A DNA stretch of 64,000 nt. Source: Bedellia somnulentella. Lineage: Eukaryota > Arthropoda > Insecta > Lepidoptera > Bedelliidae. Both the position numbers and the translations under genes were made by a program. Below, one piece after another: positions 1-11,230 of the stretch (positions are counted from its first letter, which is position 1; every line of letters begins with the position of its first letter). The DNA lies in the NCBI GenBank assembly GCA_963576735.1, contig OY755174.1, positions 4,836,001-4,900,000 of the forward strand, in the 5' to 3' direction. The notes under the pieces were generated by a model. That model searched no databases. It was not told where the DNA came from and saw nothing but the letters and a program-made list of their open reading frames with translations.

Positions 1-544
1 TGTTATGAGCACAACTGTGCGTATTTGATTGGTTCATAATTCAGACGTATAGTAATTGTGAATTCGCAACGAGATAAACTAACTTGTAATTTGCTGGTAT
101 CATAGAGTGGCTTGTATAGTGAATGAGGAAACAGCTGTCAAATTAAGGTTGTTGGAAACAAGCGGTCAGACGAGAGCGACCGACTTACGGTACTGCTGCA
201 TAGGAATAACCGGTGCATTTGTCTCTAACAGTTATAGCCCGGAGCAGGTGACGAATGATGGAAGTGATCAAATGACATTAGTTTGTTGGTGTTTCCCATA
301 TGAAATTGAACGTATTAATGTATCTCAAATCATTGAAAACGATATAATATAAAAAAATATACAGGAATCGTCAGCTGTGAAGCAATTAATAATTTACGAG
401 TATTCAAATACTAACAGAAAGGTATAGGTTTTGTAATTATTCCATTTCGAACTTATTTGGCTTGTACTTTTCTTTTATATTTTTTGTAAACTCAACTGTA
501 GGTTCAGTGTAAAAGCTTTTATAAAAACCAGCATGCACAGTAAA

Positions 545-680
545 GACTAAAAGAGCATATATGAATATATTGCTAAAAGTTATTGAAGCTCGACAATGTT
601 TACAGAGTCACACAAAAAGGATATTGATAGTCTTTGTCTACCCTAATGGGACCTATTGGCGTAAATATATGTATGTATAT
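545..680 (+). repeat. decayed 3' tail of the RTE-like LINE
   Basis: This stretch follows, with many substitutions, the last part of the LINE that is better preserved at 51135-53457 (minus strand). Shared landmarks are AAAAGAGCATATATGAA near 549, GATAGTCT..TGTCTACCC near 625-642, and the end GGCGTAAATATATGTATGTATAT. It is a 5'-truncated, old insertion with no coding capacity. Confidence 0.6.
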
Positions 681-3600
681 ATAATATTGCACTGTGCAGT
701 CACACTGTTGAATGGCTTTCTTTATTAACGCTTCCATTAGCTTCGCTGATTTCAACATCTATGCATGTGTAATTGTGAGTTCAGTTGATCCCAGTGGCTC
801 TCGTAATCAGGACATAGAACGGGCAAATCAAATTAATTAACCAATGCCCTTTGAATAGCGGACGCCCATTTACAGAAATACAGCCTGTTTCGCCGCGCCA
901 CTAGATAAATCAAGGCAATTGCTATTCCCGTTCAGATCGGCTTTATGACTTTTATGCGAACAAGTTAACATGTTTATATTTTCGAATATTTTGCATAAGT
1001 ACGCTCTGATTTCCATTTTATAGTTTTACATCGTAAAATACCATTTTTGAGTCGTTAAACTATAATAACCGCTTATAACTGAACTAGGTTAAAGCTTATT
1101 TTAAAGGATTAAGCAGTTTCGTCGTAAAATGTTACTAGCAACCGTAAAATAGTTTAGAAACAAAGCAATAACTTGTGCATGTACGACACCATTTTCAAAC
1201 AAGACATACCCACTGTTGTGGAAGTAAAATGCATTGGATGTGAAATCTTCCCATTCATTGGCTCATTCATTCATAAAATGCATTACTGTTGCGTCGGAGC
1301 CGCTTGCGAATACGTTTCCAGGGAATCCTCCATATAAAGCAATAACAAAATTGGAACTGAACGCGGGATTTTGTTTAAACTTACGTTTACGGAGTTTGCG
1401 AGCGAGCTTAGTCCCGTATACGGAAAGCTCGACCGCCAGGCTTTGTGCCCGCTGGATATCGTTCACTCGTAGCGTTGTAAATTCGCCTTTTATGAAACAG
1501 AGGGAAGAAAATGAAAACGTCAGTACTCGCGTCGAACAGCGAGAGAAATGCTAATTTCAGCTTCGTGCGCGTCATTCAACCGTATATTTTGTGAATATCC
1601 GACGTGCTTTAAAATTTCTTGCTTTATTTTATCGCTCTAAGCTTAAAGGTTACAGAAAATATGTAAACAATGTATTAAAGCAATTGATTCGTTTTGTTAT
1701 TTTATTGTAGAATTTTGTTCATGTTATTTTTAGTTCATCGATAAATTTGTAGGACTTTAACTAATTTACTTTTCGAGTCGTTTATCTGAAAAACAATTCG
1801 GCAAATAACCATTGGAGAGCCGCAAATATCTTACGCGAAAGCCTTTGGATTTTCGTTTCAGACGAGGCTTGGTAGAATCGCGTTTCTATAGCTCCTGCGT
1901 CGATAGAACTTCCCGCTCTCAACGAGCTATTTCATTATTCAGACCCATCGAGTTCTTAGATAGATAACTGGGGTATTAGCCGCAGGACTGGATAACGTTG
2001 TGCTTGCGTTTATGTTTACGATCCCGTTTTTATTTGAGATATATGAAATAGTATAGAATAAAATAGAAATAAATTAGATTTATCTAGAAATTAGTTCTTA
2101 TAGTCAGATTGATGTTTAATGAAAAGTTTTTATATGTTTGTATCAACTTTCATCCCACCTGTTACTATAAAACATATTATTTTATGAAAATTCGCTGTTG
2201 CTCACTAACTGGAAACATCTAGGATAATATAATTTTATTATGTCTTCTTTCGTAAAAAAACTTGCGTTTTAGGTACTTAAAAGATTAATTTACATCATAA
2301 ACTTTATTAAAAAAATTACAATCCATTGTCTTTTAAAATAATTAGAATGGAAAATACACACAAAACTCACTATTTCTAATCTCTCATTTACATAAGTGCC
2401 AAGAACATTTGCGTCCGAGGAAAGGTATTCGCTATATGCAGTTATAAGTTTCGAACTTTTCCGTTTCGTTAATTGATCAAACTTTAAAAAGTACGCTTTT
2501 TAATTTTTCAAACTTTGCAATGTTGTTACAAATGTTTGTAAATTGCAATTAGGACTTTATAAATTAAAACCACAAAGCAGAGACGGGTGGCGCATTTCGA
2601 ACAGTACAGAAACTAACTTCTGCAAATTAAAACCCTTGGGAGAAAATAAAGTTGTATTGCACAAATTGAGTGCTTTTGATATTTCAAACCTAAAGCTAGC
2701 ACCTAAGCGATAATAAAATAATGTTAATCCACATATTTTTAGGCCCAAAATCCAACCAACGAAAGCAGTGAAAAGCCGCAGTCTAAAGTCTTCCTGAAAC
2801 TTGAAAGTCAAAGCAAATGGAAGTTACTGCATACTAAAAGCCCTTTAGCAAAGGCGTTTGGTGTTGGTAGATGTGTTGTGTCGATGTACATAAGTCAGTG
2901 TATTGCCTAGTTTAACGCCCAAGCTATTAAGCCGCAAGTGGCAAGTTTTGTGCTCGACTCATGGCGATTCATCGGCGCCTCTCGTTACTGAACACGCTTG
3001 AATACCAGCATGGAACTCCTCATTATTGCCTTTATAAAGGAGCCTATAGAGACCGCCGCTCTATACAGACTTGCTCTGTTAGACTTAAACAGAAAATATA
3101 GTCTCGTGAACGTTTTGTTAATATATTTTTAAACAAGCTTTGTTTAGCACATGTTACTTTGTTGTTCATGCTCCATTATATATGGATTTGGTGGATGGAG
3201 TTACTAAAGATACATGATATACTCACGGCTTTGAAATCTAAAAAAAGTAGTCAAAAGCTCAGCAAAAGAACCGCAGTTAGTTTTAGTTTTAGTATTAGTT
3301 TTTCTGGGAAAAACATTCTATAAGAAAGGAAGGCAAGGCTTTTGTTTGATCTCCTGCCATATTGGCTAACAATTACTACAAGAGCCCCATCACAACAAAC
3401 GACACCCGTTATAAAAAAATGTTGAGTGCTATTCCAAGCAGACTCTTCACAGTAATACTTAAATCCTTTTTCTTAATTAGGATTTTGATTAGTTTTCTCA
3501 TAACGTTCCAATTATAACAGCACAGCAGACGATTCAAGATATACCAGCGTAAATTATCATTTGGTAGAAGCAAATCTGCCCTAAGCGGGCTTTGATTGCA

Positions 3601-5719
3601 AAATCAATAGCGATGTTCATACAAACAAGGTCCAACTATTGGCAGGTGCGCTTTCTAGGGATATTGAAATTGGTTGTATACACAATCACTTACTTATATT
3701 CCCACCAATAATTTCTTGTGCGTATTTTAATAATCAATTTATAATCGATATTATCAGGACCCTATATTATGTCCGTAACTATACCCACTGATAGCAGACT
3801 TAATATATAGTTAAAACAAGTCGGTTAAAATGCGGAAAACCACATGATACATACATAAAAATCAATATTTAGTACTATGCTATAGGAATCATGTTAGAGA
3901 AATAGAAACCTATACTATAAAATAGTCAGATATTTTCAATGTTGAATATTAGTTTGTAATACAAAGGAGTTAAGTAGACCCTTTGGTATTGAATTCAGTG
4001 AATGTACGGAAATTGTTACAGTAAATTATTAGTGTCCCTTTGCCGTGTTTAAGGTTTAATTGCTGTTTATATATTACAATAGAGTCTATTAGAAAGGTCA
4101 CGTTCAATATACATTTGTTATACGGAAAGGGGAAAATATATCATCTAAGTATTAGCGCTTCTATTGTTACTGATACAATTATATTTTAAGTACTAAGTTT
4201 TTTTTAGTTTCATTTTCTTGTAATTTTTGGCTATTGTTATTGTGACATGTACTTTATGTATAAATAATGTAACTTATTTATAGCACATATATTGTTTGTG
4301 AGTATTGGTTGTTTTTTTAATTTAAGCCAAAAGTGTACTTAGTACTCGTTTTGGAGATCATCAGGTATTTTTGGAACAACAATTATTATGTAATTTAAAC
4401 CCTCATACCTAACCGTTCCGAGTCATTCCCTTGATTTTCAGTTACAAGAATTAGGATTGAATTTGTATCTTTTAATTACATGTATGGTTTCAGTTATTGG
4501 AACGGATAGGGACTTAATCCAGAATTATCCTCGGGAGTTGAATTACGAGGGGAGGTCAGCAAATGCTGGTTAGATGTCAGACTCGTCATGCTTTAAACTT
4601 CATTTTTTTCTGCGTACTGTTTGAGAAGGGTAAATTTTGCATATCCTGCCTGAAAATTAAATACTATATTTTGCTTCTTTTTTCTTCTAAATTCACTCGT
4701 ATTTCTAATATCTTATTGAAATAACGTTAAAAGTTTAGCACTCCTCACTTTGTTTCTTAATCTGATTTACATTTGGAATCAAAACTTTCCGTGACACTGT
4801 TTTGCATTATTAATAAGTACCCATTCTTGTTACGGCCCGATCTCCCGGGAGGAGTACCAGAAGCCATAAATTGAATTCCAACCTTCGCAATTAGTTATTC
4901 CCGCGCGTGAAAACTTTTGAGATCGTTCGCCTTCGTTAACAGATGTTACGGTACTATTCATTATACATTCCATCAAATTGTTAAGTCGAACATTTAATTT
5001 AAAGTACTGAAAGTTTCTTTGTTAAACGGCAAAACGTTTTGGAACGGCTGAGGTGAGACTCAAGCGGTAGGTGGTGGGGGTGTTCGTTTGTCTACAGTTC
5101 CCGTAGTTAAACGTTAACGGCGTACATTCGTCTGGGGAAAAACGTGAGACAATAAATAAAGGCACGCAATAAAATAGGAGGATGGGGTCTGCCACCGCGT
5201 CTCAGCAGCACTGCGGTGGTAACGAGCTCAATGCGGAAACACGCCACGCAATATCATTCAACCCTCTAAAAATTACATCATTATCTACACGTCCTAGTTG
5301 CGTAATCGGTATATTTTTTTGTTTAACTTTCGATTAGTTCTCGATTTAGTCGAGTAACTTTCCGAAATTACCTTAAGTTATAATGTCGCTTGACATAATG
5401 GAAAACAAAAGGCAATAAAAGTTTTGTTTGGTTGGCTCTTCTTGTACGCGTGGCACGAATCTTATCGACCCCAATCTAGACCATGCAATTATACTCCCTC
5501 TTACAAATACTGGCGAGGTACATTCGTTATCTGTGATTTTGGCAGAATTTATATTAAGATCAACATGGTGATAATGCTACGATATTTTTTTGTTTTGTTT
5601 CCTCTCTGATTCTGGTTTGCCAGATAGTTTTGTTTGATGACAATCAATTTTGGCAATTGCAGATGACAACATATTATTATTAAATTGAATGTTTTATTAA
5701 CAATCCGTTTTTTTTTTCA
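681..5719. other. unique AT-rich DNA upstream of the LRR gene; no gene seen
   Basis: I see no convincing coding region here. Short open frames at 1234-1554 and 2557-2811 have no recognisable domains and no supporting splice context. The stretch must hold the promoter and at least one 5' UTR exon of the LRR gene if the splice acceptor at 5720 is real. A TATA-like CCTTTATAAAGGAG lies near 3028-3041 in a locally GC-richer patch (2930-3110), and a second GC-richer patch lies at 5040-5260; neither can be fixed as a start site from sequence alone. Confidence 0.4.
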
Positions 5720-5720
5720 G
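5707..5720 (+). promoter_or_regulatory. 3' splice acceptor before the LRR coding exon
   Basis: A long T run ending in CAG (T-rich from 5708, CAG at 5718-5720) sits 28 bases upstream of the start codon at 5749. It is a textbook polypyrimidine tract plus AG. It implies that the coding exon starts at 5721 and that one or more 5' UTR exons lie upstream. The matching donor was not identified. Confidence 0.7.
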
Positions 5721-5748
5721 ATAACTGGTGGCGCATACATGAGATGGT

Positions 5749-7476
5749 ATGGGTTTAAGAGTGGTAGCGGGATGGCACTGGTGGCTGTTAGTAGCATCGT
5801 GGGCGTGGGGTGCCGGAGCGCGCACTCTCTGTCCAGCCAAATGCACTTGCGACGACGCCCTAAGGGCCGCGTCTTGTGCAGGCGCTGGACTCGAAATCGT
5901 CCCTATCCAACTCAACCCAGAAGCAGCCTTCATCAATCTTACACACAACTCCATCGACAATCTACTCTACACATTTGCCATCTACACGCAAATAACAGTT
6001 CTCGACATATCGTTCAACAAGATAAGAGACTTAGGTAGTAACAATTTCGAGAACAACATGGAGATGACCCAACTCAATGTCAGCCACAACGCGTTCAAGC
6101 GTCTGGAGAAAGATACCTTCGTGGGTCTCAAGCGGCTTGTCGACTTGAATCTATCCAATAACGAAATATCTAATATTCATGCTCGAACATTTAGAGATTT
6201 ATCTGTTTTGGAACGACTCGATTTGTCAAACAATAAGCTAGTAAACTTTGAGGCTGAGACTTTCGAGCCCTTGTCATCGCTGAAGATTTTATCAATAAAG
6301 AACAATGCTATATTAGATATACCAACGACCAATCTCTTTTTTGTTACTCAACTGGAGTTTTTGGATATGTCGGAAAACTTGATACAGCAAGTTCCCAAGC
6401 ACGGAATACCTTACTTGAAAGGATTGAAATATCTAGACTTGAATAGCAACATTATTTCAGAAGTAGATAATCTTGGCTTCCATAATTTACCTTCCTTACG
6501 CCATTTAGATCTAAGTGATAATAATATGACTTCGATTCCTACATCTTCACTGGCGAAACTAACGAATTTATCCCATTTGTATTTAAGTGGGAATTTCTTC
6601 CATAATATAACTTCGCTTTCTTTCCAAAGCTTGTTTCATCTAAAGCATTTACATTTAAGCCGCCTTTACGAGCTTGAAAGAATAGATGCCCGTGCTTTTG
6701 TTGATAATATAAACATGCAAAAGATATGGATGAATGATAATTTAAAAGTGACAGAAATTCCTTCAAGATTATTTAATGGGAATCCGAAATTGACTCACAT
6801 TTATATGAAGAATAATGCTTTAGAAACTTTGGGATCTTCCCACTTCCCTGTTGATAAACTCCAAGAGTTGCAGATATCTGGAAATCCGTTCGTCTGTAAT
6901 TGCTCCTTATTATGGCTGTGGAAACTGGGACATGACAATGACATAAGCAATAAAAAGTCAGCAAACGGCAGTTCGTTGAAGATTGACTATGAACTTGTGA
7001 AATGCGCCGCGCCTGAACATTTAAAAGGCGTAATGTTTGTTCAAGTCCCAGAATCAGAATTCGGGTGCTCAAGTGGCTGGGTGATTGTAGCTGTGATTGT
7101 TATGACAGCCAGTATCATTATAAGTGTCGTGGGAGGAGTACTTTTCTTCCTGGGACCGCTGAAGAAGTGTAAAGGTGACAAGTCCAAACAAGTGATGACA
7201 AGTGTGATGTTGAAAGGTGACGTGTCAAAGTTAGGTAATGGTTTAGTGTACTCAACGCGTACCCGAGAACAGGACAATAAACGGGACGTTGATAGATATT
7301 TAATGATTGGCTCAACTGTTAGTAATAATTTCCACTCATTAAACCCACCTTGGCATAGCATGGATAAAAATCCATATTTACAAGAAGATAGTGAGGAACA
7401 TATTTATCAACAATTTGCGTACGAAACGATTCCTCATCACAGAACACCTGAAAAACCACACATAGTGTATGTCTAA
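5749..7476 (+). CDS. transmembrane leucine-rich repeat protein (Tartan/Capricious/Connectin type)
   Basis: The 575-residue product is a predicted cell-surface receptor or adhesion protein. In order it shows a signal peptide rich in Trp and Ala (about residues 1-24), a cysteine cluster typical of an LRR N-flank (CPAKCTC, about 28-34), roughly 12-13 tandem LRRs of the LxxLxLSxNxI form (about 60-375), an LRR C-flank opening with NPFVCNCSLLWLW, one membrane span (about 443-471) and a 104-residue cytoplasmic tail ending in HIVYV. The tail has several Tyr residues (EEHIYQQ, FAYETI) but no TIR domain, which excludes a Toll receptor; there is no Ig domain, which argues against Kekkon or Lambik types. 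Length is close to that of Capricious-type proteins. The CDS is uninterrupted, in one exon, behind a splice acceptor at 5720. The start at 5749 has G at -3 and +4 and is the only ATG giving the signal peptide; two nearer ATGs (5739, 5744) are in the other two frames. The precise orthologue is not claimed. Confidence 0.93.
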   Translation: MGLRVVAGWHWWLLVASWAWGAGARTLCPAKCTCDDALRAASCAGAGLEIVPIQLNPEAAFINLTHNSIDNLLYTFAIYTQITVLDISFNKIRDLGSNNFENNMEMTQLNVSHNAFKRLEKDTFVGLKRLVDLNLSNNEISNIHARTFRDLSVLERLDLSNNKLVNFEAETFEPLSSLKILSIKNNAILDIPTTNLFFVTQLEFLDMSENLIQQVPKHGIPYLKGLKYLDLNSNIISEVDNLGFHNLPSLRHLDLSDNNMTSIPTSSLAKLTNLSHLYLSGNFFHNITSLSFQSLFHLKHLHLSRLYELERIDARAFVDNINMQKIWMNDNLKVTEIPSRLFNGNPKLTHIYMKNNALETLGSSHFPVDKLQELQISGNPFVCNCSLLWLWKLGHDNDISNKKSANGSSLKIDYELVKCAAPEHLKGVMFVQVPESEFGCSSGWVIVAVIVMTASIIISVVGGVLFFLGPLKKCKGDKSKQVMTSVMLKGDVSKLGNGLVYSTRTREQDNKRDVDRYLMIGSTVSNNFHSLNPPWHSMDKNPYLQEDSEEHIYQQFAYETIPHHRTPEKPHIVYV

Positions 7477-8493
7477 CATAAGTTTTATACGAAGGACGAG
7501 GTTGTGAAAGTGTTTCTCGTTAAAAGACTGTGAATGATAGTGTACGATCGTCAAGTCGATCAAAGACATTGTATCTAAATGCAATAATGTACAGTAAACA
7601 TTAGTGACTTGTGATAGTTTTGTATATAAAAATGTAAATAATAGATATGAATTCACTATAATGCAGAGAAAGATGTTAAAATTTCGATTTTGTACTTAAA
7701 CTATATTTTAGTATTGTATACTTCTTATTACGTTTTATACGTTTCAATCTGTGCCCTATTCTAAATATATTAATTAATATTGTTACCATGAGCTTTGTAA
7801 TTTATTTTAAAAACAAATCGACATGTATCAATGTATACTTATTTATGTGTAATAGAGTTTATATTTTCGGAACTAGAACACCAATTAAGTAAGGGACAAA
7901 CTTTGTACAAATATGAGCAATATAGCATAATGTACTTCAAATAAATAATATGATAATAATACGTTATTTTTTCTCAAAACATTGCTATATAGCCGACTAG
8001 AAGTAGCAAATTTCATTTTATGCTGAATAATAATCATATATCTACATAAAATACAATATATTAAATAAACCAGCTGCTCTGATGAAAAGGGGTACAAATC
8101 AAAATATAAATATTTTTATTATTGGCCGTAAAGATTATTCCGTTTTTAAATACCTGTTATTTTCGTATATATTTTTGTATATGCTCATTTTGATTGGTGA
8201 TTTGTGACAAATGTGTTGTTTTTAAATTGTATATTTTTCTGGTACTCAAATAATTCGAATGATTGTAAAAATCCAATTGTTATATAGTTTCTTAAATTGT
8301 TTTACTGAATACCAGCTGGGAAAGTATTGTTTTCCTTAGTTACTTAAAAATGTATTAAATTGAAACATTTAATCAAAACGCCTGTAACTTTTCAACCTAC
8401 CTACAGTAATAAACGGTAGCTTAAGAATATTTATACATTATATTATTAAATAATATTTTCTTTTTTATAAAACCTATTTAATTATGAAATAAA
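7477..8493 (+). other. probable 3' UTR of the LRR gene
   Basis: This AT-rich stretch follows the stop codon and holds AATAAA signals at 7940-7945, 8064-8069, 8408-8413 and 8488-8493. No other gene or repeat is seen before the SINE at 8567, so the transcript probably ends within it; which signal is used cannot be read from the sequence. Confidence 0.5.
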
Positions 8494-8566
8494 TTAAAAA
8501 ACAACTAATAAACAAATGAAAGTATAAGTTTTTGTTTTATTCACAATAACGGTGCTGGTAAGATGG

Positions 8567-9020
8567 CATACATACATGTATTGACAGCTATAAGTCCCTA
8601 AAAGGGGAAACCAGAGCTTCGGAATAAAAAAATCCTCAGACACTTTTGGAAGTTAAGTGGGTAAAATAATATATATAATACGATAATTGTTTTGTTATAA
8701 ATGAGCATCCATCTCTTACGCACTTACATAGTATCATATACTATCTAATTCTAAGCGAAAGAGTGACGATAAAATAGCGCTCAAGCGAGGCCTCCTGCAC
8801 ACCTATTGCGAGCGACCTTTAAACTAGATAGCCTATTTATTTTGATTTAAACCAGAGCTTCGGAATAAAAAAATCCTCAGACACTTTTGGAAGTTAAGTG
8901 GGAAAAAGTATGTAAAGTAAATGTTTTTAGTGATGTGGCCAAACGCATCCTCTGAAAAACCTAAAACACTCAAGGGAAGAAATGTTTGCTATGTGCTTTT
9001 CGAAGCCGACACTAAACAGC
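8567..9020 (-). repeat. SINE-A copy split by a MITE-B monomer
   Basis: The tail (TACATACATG) and the body of a minus-strand SINE-A run from 8567 to 8661 and resume at 8849-9020, ending in the head sequence GCCGACACTAAACAGC. The 187 bases between (8662-8848) match the first half of the MITE-B dimer at 20117-20391. Unusually, 54 bases of SINE body are repeated exactly on both sides of the insert (8608-8661 and 8849-8902), far longer than a normal target duplication. Confidence 0.8.
8662..8848 (+). mobile_element. MITE-B type insert inside SINE-A
   Basis: It carries the family-B core (CATCTCTTACGCACTTAC..AGTATC.TATACT and GACGATAAAATAGCGCTCAAG) and is nearly identical over about 170 bases to 20117-20285. 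It lacks the GGCAAGCACGAGC termini seen in other B copies, so it may be a degenerate or truncated member. Confidence 0.65.
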
Positions 9021-9118
9021 TATAGTGACATAAAATTGTCATATATTATTTTATGCTTGAACATACATAATGTTAACTGTGTATGTGTTAAAATGATAAT
9101 TAGACGATCCTTTAAAAT

Positions 9119-9474
9119 ATAACATAACATATCATCATATCCCCGAAGGGGTTGGCAGAGGTAGTAATACTTCTGAACATCACGTGACTTTGTCACCTGG
9201 TGTTCAGATTACCCACGTTTTGCATGGACAGTGTACTCACGTGATAGGGGGCAGGCCTATCGCCGTTTTGTTCGAATACACTGTCACATGACTAAGTACA
9301 ACTCAGCCATGTGGGTTTCCTCACGATGTTTTCCCTCACCGTTAACAACCATGATAAATTAACCACACATATGTCTTTAGAAAAGACAAATTGGTGTAGG
9401 CCCCGACCCAGGATTTGAACACTAGTCGTTTGCACGGAAAGCGAGTGTTCTACCCACTGGGCTATCACGGTTGC
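9119..9474 (-). repeat. full-length tRNA-derived SINE-C with 11-bp target duplication
   Basis: Read on the minus strand it begins with a tRNA-like head: A box TAGCCCAGTGGG (complement of 9453-9464) and B box GTTCAAATC (complement of 9412-9420), both matching the RNA polymerase III consensus. The body runs about 270 bases and the 3' end has a CCCCTTCGGGG hairpin followed by a TATG-like tail. The flanks carry TCCTTTAAAAT at 9108-9118 and 9475-9485, a target-site duplication showing LINE-mediated insertion. About 356 bp. Confidence 0.9.
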
Positions 9475-10006
9475 TCCTTTAAAATGATTGCGAAAAATTG
9501 ACAAAGGCGATCAAAAGTCTCTGCCTTGATGATACCTTATATATCTATAATATGAAAACTGATAGTTTTAAGCCTTTTTTGTTTATTCTTGCCTGAAATA
9601 CAGGTATATTACCTAGCTCAGGAACAGGAAAATGTTATATTTTGTACATTAAATAACTAACTAGGTTAAGACGAATATTATGTACTTTTGAAATCTGAAT
9701 AAATTTTTATTATTATTTTTACCTTATTAATGTTTGTTAATACAACTTAAGTCCCGCACTTAAATCAAAGTAAATTATTTGCGAATACTGCTGATACTAC
9801 TAAAATTCTTGAAAGTATTTTAATAAAAAATAAAATACTATAGGGTATTAGGGGTACACAAACATACTGCTCTCATCCAAAATAGAAAAAGAATAAGTAG
9901 AACAGTAAACAATAAGAACCATTCGACATAGAAAGCTTTATAATCAAAGCAAAGTAATTAATAAAGTAAGTATAAGACAAAATTGATGATATTATTTTAT
10001 AAATTT

Positions 10007-10190
10007 GCTGTGTAGTGTCGGCTTAGAATAGCACTACCCCTTTCCTCCGGTGGGTGTACGTAAGAGGCGACTAACATCTTTTCCCCACTCAACTTTCCAA
10101 ACGTGGCTGAGGAATTTCGAATTCCTTAGCTCTGGCTACCCCTTCTAGGGATTTATAGCCGTGAGTATATGTATGTATGTATATGTATGT
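10007..10190 (+). repeat. SINE-A copy with internal deletion
   Basis: The head (GCTGTGTAGTGTCGG) through GAGGCGACTAAC joins directly to ATCTTTTCCCCAC, so about 80 bases of the body are missing compared with the copy at 15152-15416. It ends in GCCGTGAGTATATGTATGTATG. Confidence 0.85.
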
Positions 10191-10333
10191 ACTAATTTAT
10201 TTTGCAAACAGTCACGCCAAAGCCGTAGCAACTATTGTTGGGATGCAATGCCATAAAGTGTAAATACCACCTGTAAATGTTATATAATAAATCTTCGCTT
10301 TATCTTATATACATTTACTCACTACCATATAAA

Positions 10334-10510
10334 CATGTGCTCAAAAAGGCAGGTGTCCGAAGTACGAAGAATAAAAGAACATGTATGAAAAAATTGATGG
10401 ATGTGAATGAAGCTAGAGAGGTTTGCCAGGATCGTACAAAATAGCGATCGATAATCTCTGCCTACCCCAATGGGAACTAACGGCATGAGAATGTGTATGT
10501 ATGTATATAT
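10334..10510 (+). repeat. RTE-like LINE 3' tail
   Basis: Matches the last about 170 bases of the LINE at 51135-53457 (reverse complement), including the code for the last residues (ending near AYPNGN), the stop TAA and the tail GAATGTGTATGTATG. It is a severely 5'-truncated insertion. Confidence 0.8.
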
Positions 10511-10514
10511 GTCA

Positions 10515-10722
10515 CTACCATAAATCCCAAAAAGGGGTAGCCAGGGCCTCAGAGCTAGAAACTCCTCAGCCACATTTGGAAGTTGATAGGAGACAAGATG
10601 GTAGAAATAATGTATCTTTGGTTATGGTTTTCCTACCGCATCGCCCAAAAACCCCATATGACACCAGTCGCCTCTTATGACACCCATGGGTAGAAAGGGG
10701 CAATGACCTTCTAAGCCGTCAC
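10515..10722 (-). repeat. diverged SINE-A copy
   Basis: Shows the SINE-A order on the minus strand: CATAAATCCC, AAAGGGGTAGCCAGGG, CCTCAGCCAC.TTTGGAAGTTG, CGCATCGCCCAAAAACCCC, GTCGCCTCTTA and CTAAGCCG. It has A-II features such as GATAGGAGACAAGATGG. Confidence 0.75.
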
Positions 10723-10742
10723 TAGATCTCTTTATTTTATCT

Positions 10743-10840
10743 TTAGCTGCTTATGGATGCTAAGTGGGGCAAAGATTGTAAAATGAAAGACATGTTGGTG
10801 ACGAGTTTTCAGCCACGTCGCCCACCAATAATTATAATGC
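10743..10840 (-). repeat. SINE-A fragment
   Basis: A body fragment only: GCTAAGTGGGGCAAAGATTGTAAAATGAAAG and the CACGTCGCCC block align to the middle of SINE-A. Both ends are missing. Confidence 0.45.
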
Positions 10841-10882
10841 CCTAATAGTTACAGAAAAAATGATGTGTTGTTATCCTATATC

Positions 10883-11109
10883 TGTGTATTTTCAGCTTAG
10901 AATAGGAGTTACCCATTCCTTTCCGCGAGGGTGTCGTAAGAGACAACTAAAGAAATCAGGGCTTTTTTAGTGATTGAGACGCAGTACCAACAACTTTTTT
11001 TGCAATATTTCCCCTTCTCTTTTTACAAAATAGGCTAGAGAAGAATTCCTTATATAATATATGTTGTCCCCTTTTTGGGATTAATACTCGTGAGTATATG
11101 TATGTATGA
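10883..11109 (+). repeat. old SINE-A copy
   Basis: Weak but ordered matches to SINE-A from TCAGCTTAGAATAG through GGGTGTCGTAAGAGACAACTAA to CGTGAGTATATGTATGTATG. Confidence 0.65.
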
Positions 11110-11145
11110 AAAAAAACAAAGACTGTAAATAACATTTTAATATTA

Positions 11146-11230
11146 AACTCATAAATAAATGCTCTCAGCGGAAATTGAACCCGTTCTTGACTAAGAAGCT
11201 AACCGCCTTCCAACTACACCACAAACGTTG
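11146..11230 (-). repeat. tRNA-like SINE-D fragment
   Basis: On the minus strand this reads as a tRNA-like head ending in CTGAGAGCATTTATTTATGAG, the same junction as in the copies at 17549 and 46355. The B-box region (GGTTCAATTTCC) is recognisable but altered. Confidence 0.55.

Noticed and set aside
107..352. 81-codon frame near the window start
   Set aside because: Begins at GTG in frame, no domain, no splice evidence.
3028..3110. Core promoter of the LRR gene at a TATA-like CCTTTATAAAGG
   Set aside because: Plausible, but one AT-rich hexamer 2.7 kb upstream without transcript data cannot be called a promoter.
5685..6038. 117-codon frame overlapping the LRR start
   Set aside because: Overlaps the signal-peptide and LRR N-flank code in another frame and has no domain; kept only as a possible upstream frame from ATG 5739.
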